From JBBDST01 sp040904765 (GTDB lineage Bacteria; Actinomycetota; Nitriliruptoria; Nitriliruptorales; Nitriliruptoraceae): a stretch of DNA of 64,000 bases. The notes under the pieces are model-generated. The model was not told where the DNA came from and ran no database searches. It saw only the letters and a list, made by a program, of their open reading frames with translations. The position numbers were made by a program, and so were the translations under genes. The stretch covers positions 1 to 64,000 of the forward strand of contig JBBDST010000065.1 of assembly GCA_040904765.1 (NCBI GenBank), given 5' to 3'. Every line of letters starts with the position of its first letter. Positions within the stretch are counted from its first letter, which is position 1. This document shows, piece after piece, positions 25,122 through 33,790 of the stretch.

Positions 25122-26828
25122 ATGGTGTTTCGGGTCGCTTTAGCGCAACTTCGCAACCGTGTTGGAGACATCAGCGGCAACGCCACACAAATGAAACACT
25201 TGTGGGAACAGGCCGATTCAGCCGGCGCTGACCTTGTTGTTTTTCCAGAGTTGGCGTTAACCGGCTATCCGCCTGAAGACCTGTTGTTGAAACGTGAAGT
25301 GGTCAACGCGAACCTTGATGCGATGACGCAACTGTCTCAAATAGCCACGTTGCATAGCGCTGCGGTGATCGGTCATGTTGGCCGCAGCGAAAACAACGAA
25401 CCCAACCCGGGGGAACAGTGGGATGCCCCGCAACACACCCGTTCATTAACGAACGCGTTGAGTGTGCTGCATCGCGGCAACGTCCGTGCGACGTATCGCA
25501 AACAGCGCCTGCCAAACTACGGAGTGTTTGACGAACGCCGTTACTTCATGGCAGGTAACGACACGTGCGTAGTGACACTGAACGACACTCGGGTCGGATT
25601 TTTAATCTGTGAAGATCTGTGGAGTGACACCGGACCTGGGCAACGGCTTGTCAACGCAGGCATTGACGTTTTGGTCGTCATCAACGCTTCGCCGTATCAC
25701 CAAGGCAAACGTGACGACCGTGAGTTGTGGTGCCGGACGTACGCCACTCGTGGCCAGATGCATGTCGTGTATCTCAACACGGTTGGCGGGCAAGACGACG
25801 TTGTGTTTGATGGCGACTCGTTTGTGCTTGACCCTACCGGTGCGGTCGTGTGCCGCCTTGCTCAGTTCCGCGATGACTTTGTGATTTGTGATCTTGCGAT
25901 TGGCAGTGATAACCCGACAAACCCCCGACCCAGGCTGCCACCTGTAGTGAGCATGCCTCGGCTCGAACCCAACGCTGAAGTGTGGGAAGCATTAGTGTGC
26001 GCAACCCACGACTACTGCGCCAACAACGGTTTTCAACAGGTCGTGCTTGGACTGTCTGGCGGCATCGATTCGGCCGTGACCGCAGCCATCGCCGCTGATG
26101 CGCTTGGCGCTGAGCATGTCACGGGTATTGCTCTGCCAAGCCCTTACTCGTCAGAACATTCACGCACAGACGCCGCAGAGGCAGCGAAACTGCTCGGTAT
26201 TACCTTTCATGAACTACCGATTGGTGCACCACTGGCAGCGTTGAGTGACGTGCTAGACGGTCTCGTTGTGACCGGATTCAACCGGCCTGATGGGCGTAAA
26301 GCCGGTGTGGCATACGAAAACATGCAGTCACGGCTGCGTGGACTTACCGTCATGGCACTCGCCAACGAAATGAATGCCATTGCCCTTACCACCGGCAACA
26401 AATCAGAGTATGCGGTCGGGTATGCCACTCTGTATGGCGATATGGCCGGCGGCTACGGGCCGTTAAAAGACGTCGAAAAAACCCTCGTGTTTGAGCTTGC
26501 CCGCTGGCGGAACACCCAGAGTCTGGTCATCCCGCTGAACACGATCGAAAAACCGCCGTCAGCCGAGTTGCGCCCAGGCCAGTTCGACAGCGACTCGCTG
26601 CCTGACTATCCGATCCTTGATGCAATCATTCGAATGTATGTCGAACAAGCTGCGTCATTGGCTGACATTGTTGCTGCCGGCATCGACCGACAGACCGCAG
26701 CGCGAGTGATCCGCATGATTGACCGGGCCGAGTTCAAACGACGACAAGCTGCCCCTGGACCCAAAATCACCATCCGGGCGTTTGGTCGTGACCGGCGTAT
26801 GCCGATCACACAATTGTGGCGTGATTGA
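25122..26828 (+). CDS. nadE: Glutamine-dependent NAD+ synthetase
   Basis: A 568-residue two-domain enzyme making NAD+ from nicotinate adenine dinucleotide, ATP and glutamine. The N-terminal nitrilase-type glutaminase has the triad E43 (FPELALTGYPPEDLL), K127 (TYRKQRLPNYGVFDERRYF) and C163 (LICEDLWSD). The C-terminal synthetase has the ATP loop LGLSGGIDSAV near 309-319 and TGNKSEYAVGYATLYGDMAGG. ATG 25122 has AAGG nearby and starts directly with the conserved MVFRVALAQ. The last 23 bases overlap the convergent MFS gene. It is divergent from amt, so nitrogen control of both from the shared region is possible. Confidence 0.95.
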   Translation: MVFRVALAQLRNRVGDISGNATQMKHLWEQADSAGADLVVFPELALTGYPPEDLLLKREVVNANLDAMTQLSQIATLHSAAVIGHVGRSENNEPNPGEQWDAPQHTRSLTNALSVLHRGNVRATYRKQRLPNYGVFDERRYFMAGNDTCVVTLNDTRVGFLICEDLWSDTGPGQRLVNAGIDVLVVINASPYHQGKRDDRELWCRTYATRGQMHVVYLNTVGGQDDVVFDGDSFVLDPTGAVVCRLAQFRDDFVICDLAIGSDNPTNPRPRLPPVVSMPRLEPNAEVWEALVCATHDYCANNGFQQVVLGLSGGIDSAVTAAIAADALGAEHVTGIALPSPYSSEHSRTDAAEAAKLLGITFHELPIGAPLAALSDVLDGLVVTGFNRPDGRKAGVAYENMQSRLRGLTVMALANEMNAIALTTGNKSEYAVGYATLYGDMAGGYGPLKDVEKTLVFELARWRNTQSLVIPLNTIEKPPSAELRPGQFDSDSLPDYPILDAIIRMYVEQAASLADIVAAGIDRQTAARVIRMIDRAEFKRRQAAPGPKITIRAFGRDRRMPITQLWRD

Positions 26829-28053
26829 GCCTTGAGGGGCGCACTGCAACAGCGAACATCACCACAACTGTTGCGACCACCAGATGGGCGACTCGTACCG
26901 TTGTGGCATCAGCAATCGCACCGTTGATCGCCGCGGCAATCGGACGTGAACCCAAAAACGCCATCGACCACAGTGCCATGACGCGTCCACGTAAACCTTC
27001 AGGTAGTCGCTGTTGAATAAGCGTGCTAAACGCCGTAAGCGACATGGTCATACCTGAACCAGCCAACGCAAACCCGCCTAGCGCGACTGGCACGGCAGTG
27101 CTTAACCCGGCAATAGCAGTGCCAAGTGCAAGCGCGCCCAGCCCAAATGCTCCGGAAGTTTCTAATCCGATCCGTCGCCTCAGCGTGCCTAGCACCACAA
27201 AGATGGCGCCCGCACCCACCCCAAAAGCAGATGCAAACGCACCGACAAGAGTCGCACCGGCATTAAACGAAGCCGACAAGGCAGGCGTCAAAGTCAACAC
27301 CGGATCGGCTCCAATACCAACGGCGGTCACCCCAACTAGCAGCAGCATGACGGTTGGTTGTTGGCGCACATACAGCCAACCTGCCCGCATCCGTCGATCG
27401 TGCAAACCTTCGTCACGTTGCCGTTCCACGATCGGGAGCACCAGTAAAACGACCGCAAAAAAGAGATTCGCAGCCGCAGCCATCAGAAACGCTGCCGCCG
27501 GACTGTAAGTGACTGCCACCAGGGCCCCGATGGCAGGGCCGGTGGCACGCGCCAACGTAAACGGCACTGAATTCAACGCAACCGCCGCAGCTAATTCCTC
27601 CTCGCGTACAAGCGATGGGATGAGCGCGTTCATCGCCGGGCCGCCGACCACAAAGCCGATACCGACTACCAGCGCGCTTGCGATTACCCATCCGGCGCTT
27701 TGTAGCCCGTCTGATCCGGCCACAAGAAGTGCCACCGCTAACCCGCCTGAGCCGGCAACGTTGATGAACCGTCCGATCACCACCTGCACAGTGCGCCGCC
27801 CACGATCAGCAGCAGCACCTGCCAGCGGTGCAAACAGCAGTTGTGGTGTGAACTGTGCGACGCTAACTAGACCCACCACAAATGCCGAACCAGACAGTTC
27901 ATAGGCCAGAATTGCCGCGACAATATTGTGTATCCACACCCCGCCGGTGGCAAGCAATTTGCCTAAAAAAAACGGGCCAAACACGGGGTCTCGTAGGAGA
28001 CGGATGGGTCCACGTGGCGCCGGTGCGTTGTCTTGTGTGGGCGTCTCTGGCAC
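26806..28053 (-). CDS. MFS transporter, EntS/MFS_3-like
   Basis: The 415-residue protein has about twelve hydrophobic segments and begins with a short hydrophilic tail, then FFLGKLLATGGVWIHNIVAAILAYELSGSAF, typical of the EntS-type MFS_3 group. The loop motif AGAAADRGRRTVQV between helices 2 and 3 and LPEGLRGRVMALWSMAF in the second half are the family signatures. Such proteins usually export siderophores, drugs or other metabolites. GTG 28053 follows GGGAG. The 3' end overlaps nadE on the opposite strand. No siderophore genes are in the window, so the substrate is unknown. Confidence 0.87.
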   Translation of the reverse strand: MPETPTQDNAPAPRGPIRLLRDPVFGPFFLGKLLATGGVWIHNIVAAILAYELSGSAFVVGLVSVAQFTPQLLFAPLAGAAADRGRRTVQVVIGRFINVAGSGGLAVALLVAGSDGLQSAGWVIASALVVGIGFVVGGPAMNALIPSLVREEELAAAVALNSVPFTLARATGPAIGALVAVTYSPAAAFLMAAAANLFFAVVLLVLPIVERQRDEGLHDRRMRAGWLYVRQQPTVMLLLVGVTAVGIGADPVLTLTPALSASFNAGATLVGAFASAFGVGAGAIFVVLGTLRRRIGLETSGAFGLGALALGTAIAGLSTAVPVALGGFALAGSGMTMSLTAFSTLIQQRLPEGLRGRVMALWSMAFLGSRPIAAAINGAIADATTVRVAHLVVATVVVMFAVAVRPSRLNHATIV

Positions 28054-28086
28054 CGACCACTCCCTTTTAAGACGTGCACGTGCGCA

Positions 28087-28608
28087 TCACGCTGTCTCGT
28101 CACGATACTCCTCATAACTCAACACGGCGACCAGTTCACTGCGGGCAACAATACGCATCAACCGACGGTACTGGCGTTCTGTACTGATCGTGACGAGCAC
28201 GGCAACCCCGCCAGGCAGTAGCGGCGCGAACGTGCGTTCCCACAGCGGCGCCATCGTGGGAACCGTTTGAAACGCCAAAAGGACCCCAATCCCCCAGCCA
28301 AACACAGCTCCAGCTGCAGCGCCTGATGCCAGCACGACAACGGTTGCTTGGCTAAACACGGCCAACAGCAATGCGCCTGGCACAACGCCGATGAGCGCGC
28401 CGATAAGCCCGCCGGTAAGGGCACGTTTCGCGAGCGTTTGGGTGATCCCTCGGTCGACTTGCCGATCCGCGTACCGGCCGGCAGTTGTCACTTCGCTCGG
28501 AGCGAGAAACCGCATCGCGTCACCGTCAAAGCCTGCCCGTGACAGGCGCGAGACGGTGCGGCGCGCAGTCGTCCCATCAAGGTGAAACAGCACCATCTCG
28601 CCAACCAT
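28087..28608 (-). CDS. Hypothetical membrane protein with glycine-rich hairpin
   Basis: The 173-residue protein has a soluble N-terminal domain (MVLFHLDGTTARRTVSRL), then two closely spaced hydrophobic segments near 66-108 rich in glycine and alanine, and a basic C-terminus. This layout resembles general stress protein or DUF1269-like membrane proteins, in which an N-terminal small-molecule or nucleotide-like domain is joined to a glycine-zipper hairpin, but I cannot assign it firmly. GGGGG precedes the ATG. It lies 33 bases upstream of the MFS gene and may be co-transcribed with it. Confidence 0.7.
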   Translation of the reverse strand: MVGEMVLFHLDGTTARRTVSRLSRAGFDGDAMRFLAPSEVTTAGRYADRQVDRGITQTLAKRALTGGLIGALIGVVPGALLLAVFSQATVVVLASGAAAGAVFGWGIGVLLAFQTVPTMAPLWERTFAPLLPGGVAVLVTISTERQYRRLMRIVARSELVAVLSYEEYRDETA

Positions 28609-28736
28609 GCCGCCCCCAAATTGGTTCTCGCAAGTCGAACATGTGTCATGACTTCACGCCACCATGTAGCCTCGAGAGCACACGCCGCTGGACCCGCGCC
28701 GCTAAGGCTATCGTCGGGCCGGCAGGAGAGGACGAC

Positions 28737-29582
28737 ATGTCTGTGCACCCTGATGATTCTGATGCGAACCATCCCGCGAGACGTCCCGTTACGGTGCGTA
28801 CCCTCGCCAAAATGCGGGCTGATGGTGAACGTTTTGCCATGGTCACCGCATCCGATGCCGCATCAGCGCGGCTGGTTGCCGACGCTGGCGTACCCGTGAT
28901 TCTGGTAGGTGACAGTTTGGCGATGGTCGCGCTTGGCTACCCATCTACGTTACACATCACGTTAGATGAGATGGTGCATCACACCCGGGCGGTGCGTCGC
29001 GGCGCCCCAGATGCGCTGATTATCGCCGACATGCCTTTTGGCACGTTTCAGCTAGGAGTTGATGCGGCCTTGAAAGCCGGTGTCCGACTCATGCAAGAAG
29101 GACACGCGTCGGGCGTGAAGCTTGAAGGCGGCCAGGCAGTACTTGCCCAGGTTCGTTCACTGGTGGCTGCCGGCATCCCGGTAATGGGCCACTTAGGTTT
29201 AACTCCGCAGTCGGTACATCAGTTTGGCGGGTTTACGGTGCAGGCACGTGATGACGCGGCAGCCAACACGTTGGTTGATGATGCCCGGGCGCTTGAAGCT
29301 GCCGGCGCATTTTCGGTAGTGCTTGAATGTGTGCCCGACTCGGTGGGTCAACGTGCTACCGAAGCTGTGACGATCCCGACGATCGGGATCGGTGCCGGCC
29401 CGTCAACCTCAGCTCAGGTGCTGGTGTTTCATGATCTGCTCGGCTTGACGTCAGGTCGTCTGCCCCGTTTTGTCAAGCCGTACGCCAACCTAAGTGAGAC
29501 GGCGATCACAGCATTGCGTACGTTTAACGACGAGGTTGCAAACGGCACATTCCCTGGCCCCGAACACTGTTATGGCGGCTAG
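28737..29582 (+). CDS. panB: 3-methyl-2-oxobutanoate hydroxymethyltransferase
   Basis: A 281-residue PanB, the first step of pantothenate synthesis, adding a hydroxymethyl group from methylene-tetrahydrofolate to 2-oxoisovalerate. Conserved parts are MVTASDAASARLVADAG, VGDSLAMVALGY, DMPFGTFQ, VKLEGG, GHLGLTPQSV and FSVVLECVPD with the catalytic glutamate, then IGIGAGPSTSAQVLVFHDLLG. ATG 28737 follows AGGAGAGG; an open frame further upstream overlaps the divergent gene and is not used. panC and panD are not adjacent. The stop overlaps the convergent btuF-like gene by 4 bases. Confidence 0.95.
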   Translation: MSVHPDDSDANHPARRPVTVRTLAKMRADGERFAMVTASDAASARLVADAGVPVILVGDSLAMVALGYPSTLHITLDEMVHHTRAVRRGAPDALIIADMPFGTFQLGVDAALKAGVRLMQEGHASGVKLEGGQAVLAQVRSLVAAGIPVMGHLGLTPQSVHQFGGFTVQARDDAAANTLVDDARALEAAGAFSVVLECVPDSVGQRATEAVTIPTIGIGAGPSTSAQVLVFHDLLGLTSGRLPRFVKPYANLSETAITALRTFNDEVANGTFPGPEHCYGG

Positions 29583-30388
29583 CGGGGTGAACGGTTAAGT
29601 GCCCGAAGCGCTTGGCGCGCTTGAGGTGTGCGCGAACCCCACCAGAACAGGTCCGTGCCAGCGTACGGCAAGACGGTTGTGCCTGGCCAGGCAGCAAACA
29701 TGGCCTGATCGGCTTCGCTAAACGGGTAGGGCTCATCGGGCAGAAGCACCACGTCGGGTTGTTGGGCGGCGACGTCTTTGAGCAATAGTTGCGGGTAGCG
29801 TGGATCGTCTGTTGCGGTGACAAGATCAAACCCTGCGTCTGTCAAAAGACGCCCGGCGTAGGTGTCGGTCCCGACACACCACCATGTTTCTTGTTCGCCA
29901 TGGTGTGCTCCGTCGCGCCATATCGGACAAAAAAGGCGCGGACGTGTGCCTGTGGGTGTGACGGGCGCTACGGCACGGATCGTGTTTGCCAGCGCGGCAC
30001 CCTCTCTTGGACAGTCGAGTAGGACTGCCAGCTTTTCGATGACGTTGGCAACATCATCGATGGTGCGCACACGAGTGACATACACGGCGACGCCGGCTGC
30101 TTCGAGACGATCAATATCGATTTTGCGGTTTTCTTCGTCGTTGGCCAGTACAAGGTCTGGCTTAAGAGCGATCGCGGCGGCGACGTCTGGATTTTTTGTG
30201 CCGCGTAGGCGGCGCGCCCGAGTGAAACCGTCCGCGGGTTCGACACAGAAGTCGGTTACTCCAACAAGGTCTTGACCGCGGCCAAATTCGTGTACGAGTT
30301 CCGAAATGTTCGGAACGAGACTTACAAGCCGCTTGGGTGGGCCAGACAGTTCGATGCTCCGTTCAAGGTCGTCAACGACCAAACCCAT
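29579..30388 (-). CDS. BtuF-like periplasmic-binding-fold protein without signal peptide
   Basis: A 269-residue protein of the helical-backbone metal receptor family, which contains the cobalamin-binding BtuF. It has RLVSLVPNISELVHEFG, DFCVEPADGF, TKNPDVAAAIALKPDLVLAN and a WWCVGTDTYAGRLLTDAGFDL segment. These proteins normally hand vitamin B12 or a siderophore to an ABC importer, but no signal peptide or lipobox is present here and no btuC or btuD is adjacent. A cytoplasmic role is thus likely. It follows the pduO-type adenosyltransferase after 11 bases, so binding of corrinoid beside B12 adenosylation is plausible inference. Confidence 0.8.
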   Translation of the reverse strand: MGLVVDDLERSIELSGPPKRLVSLVPNISELVHEFGRGQDLVGVTDFCVEPADGFTRARRLRGTKNPDVAAAIALKPDLVLANDEENRKIDIDRLEAAGVAVYVTRVRTIDDVANVIEKLAVLLDCPREGAALANTIRAVAPVTPTGTRPRLFCPIWRDGAHHGEQETWWCVGTDTYAGRLLTDAGFDLVTATDDPRYPQLLLKDVAAQQPDVVLLPDEPYPFSEADQAMFAAWPGTTVLPYAGTDLFWWGSRTPQARQALRALNRSPR

Positions 30389-30399
30389 CGTTTGCTCCG

Positions 30400-30942
30400 T
30401 TACGCTGGCCGTGAAGGCAAATGTTCGCCTTCAACTTCACGGGCCAGCACATACAGTTCGTCTGCGAGCCGGTTGAGGTAGCGCAGTGGCGCCGTGTCGA
30501 GCAGCAAATCGGCCCGTTTCATTGCAACGACGTCACGTTCGGCTCGACGGCAGATAGTGCGGGCCAAATCGAGAGCCGCTGCCGCACGGTTACCGCCTGG
30601 CACGATGAAAGAGTTGGGTAGCGGGTGGCGCGCCACACACGCATCAATGCGAGCATCGATCGCATCGACCATCCCTTCGGTCACCAGACTCACACCGGCC
30701 GTTAACTGGCCCCAGTGTTCTTTGGCGGTGGCCAGTTGGGCGCCCAAAACGAACAGTTCACGCTGGATAAAAAGCACCGTGTCATGAAGGTCGCCGGAGA
30801 GTTCGCAGCGGGCCATCCCAAGTGCGCTACACAACTCGTCAACGGTGCCATACGCACTGGTTCGCAGGTCGTCTTTGTCGACGCGTCCCCCATACAGCAG
30901 TCCCGTTGTGCCGTCGTCACCCTTTTTCGTGTAGATCTTCAC
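30400..30942 (-). CDS. pduO: Cob(I)alamin adenosyltransferase, PduO type
   Basis: A 180-residue ATP:cob(I)alamin adenosyltransferase that makes adenosylcobalamin. The N-terminal ATP-binding stretch KIYTKKGDDGTTGLLYGGRV, then GTVDELCSALGMAR, and the C-terminal FIVPGGNRAAAALDLART with RRAERDVVAM are diagnostic of the PduO class. GTG 30942 is the start, with GGAG 5 bases upstream; longer frames overlap the divergent small gene. Its product is the cofactor for IcmF encoded at 49060-52338. The btuF-like gene follows in the same transcript. Confidence 0.93.
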   Translation of the reverse strand: MKIYTKKGDDGTTGLLYGGRVDKDDLRTSAYGTVDELCSALGMARCELSGDLHDTVLFIQRELFVLGAQLATAKEHWGQLTAGVSLVTEGMVDAIDARIDACVARHPLPNSFIVPGGNRAAAALDLARTICRRAERDVVAMKRADLLLDTAPLRYLNRLADELYVLAREVEGEHLPSRPA

Positions 30943-31086
30943 ATCGTCTCCACGTATCACGCCGAACACAACTTTTTTTGCTTGCAGGTTAAGGGTAGCG
31001 TCGTGACCGTTACCCGACCGTCCGGCCGTATCTCCAAGCAGCCAGCGCGTATGCTTAGGCCATGACGCCACGCTAACCGACTGACT

Positions 31087-31341
31087 GTGAGCAAACCGGT
31101 GACTGAGTCTGCTGTTTCTCGAACCCTGTTTCGTGTGCTTATGCGCCGTCGCAGCGGGTATGACCACCAGGAGTTAGTCGACGTGCAGTTGCAAAACATC
31201 GCTGATGGCACCCTGATCTGGTCCCAGACGTTCTCTGACTCGCTGCAGGCCGACACGTTTGCCGACACGGTACGTGATGATCTCAAAGAGCTTGATGATG
31301 TGTCGTTTCGCCGCAAATATGCGGTCCCGTTAAGCGTATGA
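31087..31341 (+). CDS. Small conserved-looking hypothetical protein, 84 residues
   Basis: An 84-residue soluble protein with no membrane segment. The stretch RRRSGYDHQELVDVQLQNIADGTLIW and a charged C-terminus (DDLKELDDVSFRRKYAVP) look coding, not random, but I do not recognise a family. The GTG start has no strong ribosome site. The stop overlaps the pabB start by ATGA, so translation of the two is coupled, and the gene may serve folate synthesis or its control. No function is claimed. Confidence 0.65.
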   Translation: MSKPVTESAVSRTLFRVLMRRRSGYDHQELVDVQLQNIADGTLIWSQTFSDSLQADTFADTVRDDLKELDDVSFRRKYAVPLSV

Positions 31342-32759
31342 ATCGCATCCGGCCGCTGCGTCAAGCTGCTGACCAGATGCGGGTCGGTCTTCCCGACCCG
31401 CCGCGACACCGTGACGGACAGATCGATCTGGATCTGTTACACGCACAGTTTCCCGATGCGATTCTCTTGGAAGACGCAACCCGACGCGGTTACAGCTACA
31501 TCATCCCGGCATCACCGGTACATATCAGCGCCGATGCGTTTAAGACTACGCTTCACATTGACGGTGACACGCAGACGTTTGGTGCCGATCCTTTTGACGC
31601 ACTTGACGAAATCTTGGCGCTTCTTGGTATTGATATAAATGCTGCCAGCCCTGGCGAGCATGAGCCGTTTTGTGGTGGCATGGTCGGTGCGTTTGCCTAT
31701 GAACTGGGCCAGTTTGTTGAACCTATTCATGCAGCCACACCCACCGGTGCGCTCATGCGGCTGCGTCTGGCAGAAACAGTATTGGCCGTTGATGCCGCAC
31801 GTGAGACCTGCGAGGTGATCTTTCATCCGCACTGTTTCAATCAAACGGCTGCTTTGGCTCGGCTCGCTTTACTTCAGGCCACACGGACCCCCATGCCTGA
31901 CGTAACAGATCGCGACGTTGCTTCCATCACCTCGTTGACAAGTAATCTCACGGCCGCCCAGTACTACCATATTGTCAATCGAATCAAAGGCCACATTGCT
32001 GACGGATCCGTGTTTCAAGTAAATATTGCCCAACAGTTTGCGGCCAACATCAACACCGATCTTGCCCGCCTGTATCGGGCGTTACGAACCCACAGTGCCG
32101 CACCATATGGGGCGGTGATACCCGAATGTGGTCTTGCTGCCGTATCTCCTGAAACGTTTCTGAGCGTCAATGGACGCACCGTCGAAACACGTCCGATCAA
32201 AGGCACCCGTCGGCGTCATGTCAGCGCTGCGGTCGATGCGGCTCTTGCCGACGATTTAGCCACATCGGTGAAAGACCGGGCCGAAAACGTGATGGTGGTC
32301 GATATGCAACGTAACGACCTTGGTCGGGTGTGTGTTCCTGGCAGTGTCACTGTGCCAGCGTTAACTCAGGTGGTTGCCCATCCGACCGTGTGGCATCTTG
32401 AATCAAGGGTTGCAGGCACGCTGCGTAACGACGTCACCTACGGCGCTTTGTTACAGGCAACGTTTCCGTGTGGCTCGATTACCGGAGCGCCGAAACGTGC
32501 GGCCATGCAGTACATCGCCGCCTATGAACCTGATCCGCGCGGTTTTTACTGTGGGGCGTACGGTTATCTTGGTTCTGGTCAGGCCCAACTGGCGGTCGCT
32601 ATCCGAAGTGCCCAGTACGACGGGACAACGGCCCGTTTTGGTGCCGGTGGTGGTGTCGTTGCCGATTCGACCGCAACCGGGGAGTATCTCGAAAGCCTCG
32701 AAAAGGCCGAGTTGTTCCGCCGTGCGGTAAACGGCCGTTTTCCCGCTCCGCCAGAATAA
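31338..32759 (+). CDS. pabB: Aminodeoxychorismate synthase component I
   Basis: A 473-residue chorismate-binding enzyme. The motif RPIKGTRRR carries the lysine that distinguishes PabB from TrpE (which has PIAGT), because aminodeoxychorismate synthase forms a covalent lysine intermediate. Other signatures are GSVFQVNIAQQF, DRAENVMVVDMQRNDLGRV, FPCGSITGAPKRAAMQYI and the C-terminal GAGGGVVADSTATGEYLESLEKA. It converts chorismate to 4-amino-4-deoxychorismate for folate synthesis, with an amidotransferase PabA that is not in the window. It is translationally coupled to the small gene before it and converges on the IclR gene 2 bases away. Confidence 0.92.
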   Translation: MNRIRPLRQAADQMRVGLPDPPRHRDGQIDLDLLHAQFPDAILLEDATRRGYSYIIPASPVHISADAFKTTLHIDGDTQTFGADPFDALDEILALLGIDINAASPGEHEPFCGGMVGAFAYELGQFVEPIHAATPTGALMRLRLAETVLAVDAARETCEVIFHPHCFNQTAALARLALLQATRTPMPDVTDRDVASITSLTSNLTAAQYYHIVNRIKGHIADGSVFQVNIAQQFAANINTDLARLYRALRTHSAAPYGAVIPECGLAAVSPETFLSVNGRTVETRPIKGTRRRHVSAAVDAALADDLATSVKDRAENVMVVDMQRNDLGRVCVPGSVTVPALTQVVAHPTVWHLESRVAGTLRNDVTYGALLQATFPCGSITGAPKRAAMQYIAAYEPDPRGFYCGAYGYLGSGQAQLAVAIRSAQYDGTTARFGAGGGVVADSTATGEYLESLEKAELFRRAVNGRFPAPPE

Positions 32760-32761
32760 GT

Positions 32762-33490
32762 TCAGCTGCTTCGTCGTGGACGCCAGCCAAGCCGCTCTGA
32801 GATTTCTCTGGCGGTACGCAACACGCGAATAGCTAGCACGTCTGGGTCGCCAAGCCGTGATGATGGCGCGACGATGCCAACTGCAGCGACAGCCCCACCG
32901 TGATGCCCAAACACGGGTGCTGCCACACCACCTGCGCCGGATTCGATCTCGTCACGGGTAAAAGCAACGCCACGTTGCCGCACCCCGTTGAGTTCGGCCC
33001 GTTTGGCTCCTTCAGGAAGGAAAGCCAGTAACGCTTTGCCGTGTGCAGCAACACCTAGCGGGTGTCGGTAACCGACCCGGTAGTTGACTTGAATGAAGCG
33101 ATCGTCTGGTTCGTTTACTGCCACGACAACAACGTCGGTGCGGTCTTGCACAACAAGGCACGCAACTTCGCCGGTATCGATACTTAACGCGTGTAAGGGT
33201 TCTTCAGCGAGGCGGCGCACTTCGAGCGACTGGCCGGCTTTGATGCCAAGTTCAAGCACCGCTACCCCAAGGAGGTAGCGTCGTGTTGAGGCGTCTTTGC
33301 GGACATACCCATGAGCTAACAGGGTGTCGAGTAGTCGGTACAGCACGGCGCGGTCAAGTCCGGTGTGTTCCGCCAGACCAGACACCGTAAGCCCTGTCGT
33401 GTTGCGTGACAGGACATCGAGCACCGATAGGCCACGTGCAAGCGTGCGTGAACCCGTTGACCGGTCTTGCGGATTGCCGATCTCATCCAC
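32762..33490 (-). CDS. IclR-family transcriptional regulator
   Basis: The 242-residue protein has an N-terminal winged helix-turn-helix (about residues 15-75: SVLDVLSRNTTGLTVSGLAEHTGLDRAVLYRLLDTL) and a C-terminal IclR effector domain with YRVGYRHPLGVAAHGKALLAFL, GVAFTRDEIESGAGGVAAPV and AVGIVAPSSRL. Such regulators control catabolic genes of aromatic or carboxylic acids. The GTG start has GGGAG about 9 bases upstream. It stands alone: the upstream region leads into an assembly gap and clpP lies on the opposite strand, so its target is unknown. Confidence 0.9.
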   Translation of the reverse strand: MDEIGNPQDRSTGSRTLARGLSVLDVLSRNTTGLTVSGLAEHTGLDRAVLYRLLDTLLAHGYVRKDASTRRYLLGVAVLELGIKAGQSLEVRRLAEEPLHALSIDTGEVACLVVQDRTDVVVVAVNEPDDRFIQVNYRVGYRHPLGVAAHGKALLAFLPEGAKRAELNGVRQRGVAFTRDEIESGAGGVAAPVFGHHGGAVAAVGIVAPSSRLGDPDVLAIRVLRTAREISERLGWRPRRSS

Positions 33491-33790
33491 GTAGATGCAC
33501 TCCCGGCCTTAGCGTTGACGTCAGGCCACAGTGGCTTGGTGTATGCGGAAGTGTGCGTCGCTATCCGGCGACGGTCAAGCGCAGGCAGGTTCACACGGTG
33601 CGACTTAACATCGGAGCAGACAAGGTCTGCAGGTGGCTACCATCNNNNNNNNNNNNNNNNNNNNNNNNNNNNNNNNNNNNNNNNNNNNNNNNNNNNNNNN
33701 NNNNNNNNNNNNNNNNNNNNNNNNNNNNNNNNNNNNNNNNNNNNCATCTTGCATACACCGTTGTCAGAAATTCCACACGAGGAGTGCCCC
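33491..33790. other. Intergenic region with a 100-N assembly gap (33645-33744)
   Basis: The region between the divergent IclR and clpP genes holds 100 N, a standard placeholder of unknown true length. The known flanks carry no recognisable gene; a short stem GCAGAC-AAG-GTCTGC lies just before the gap. Genes or regulatory sites could be missing here. Confidence 0.8.
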
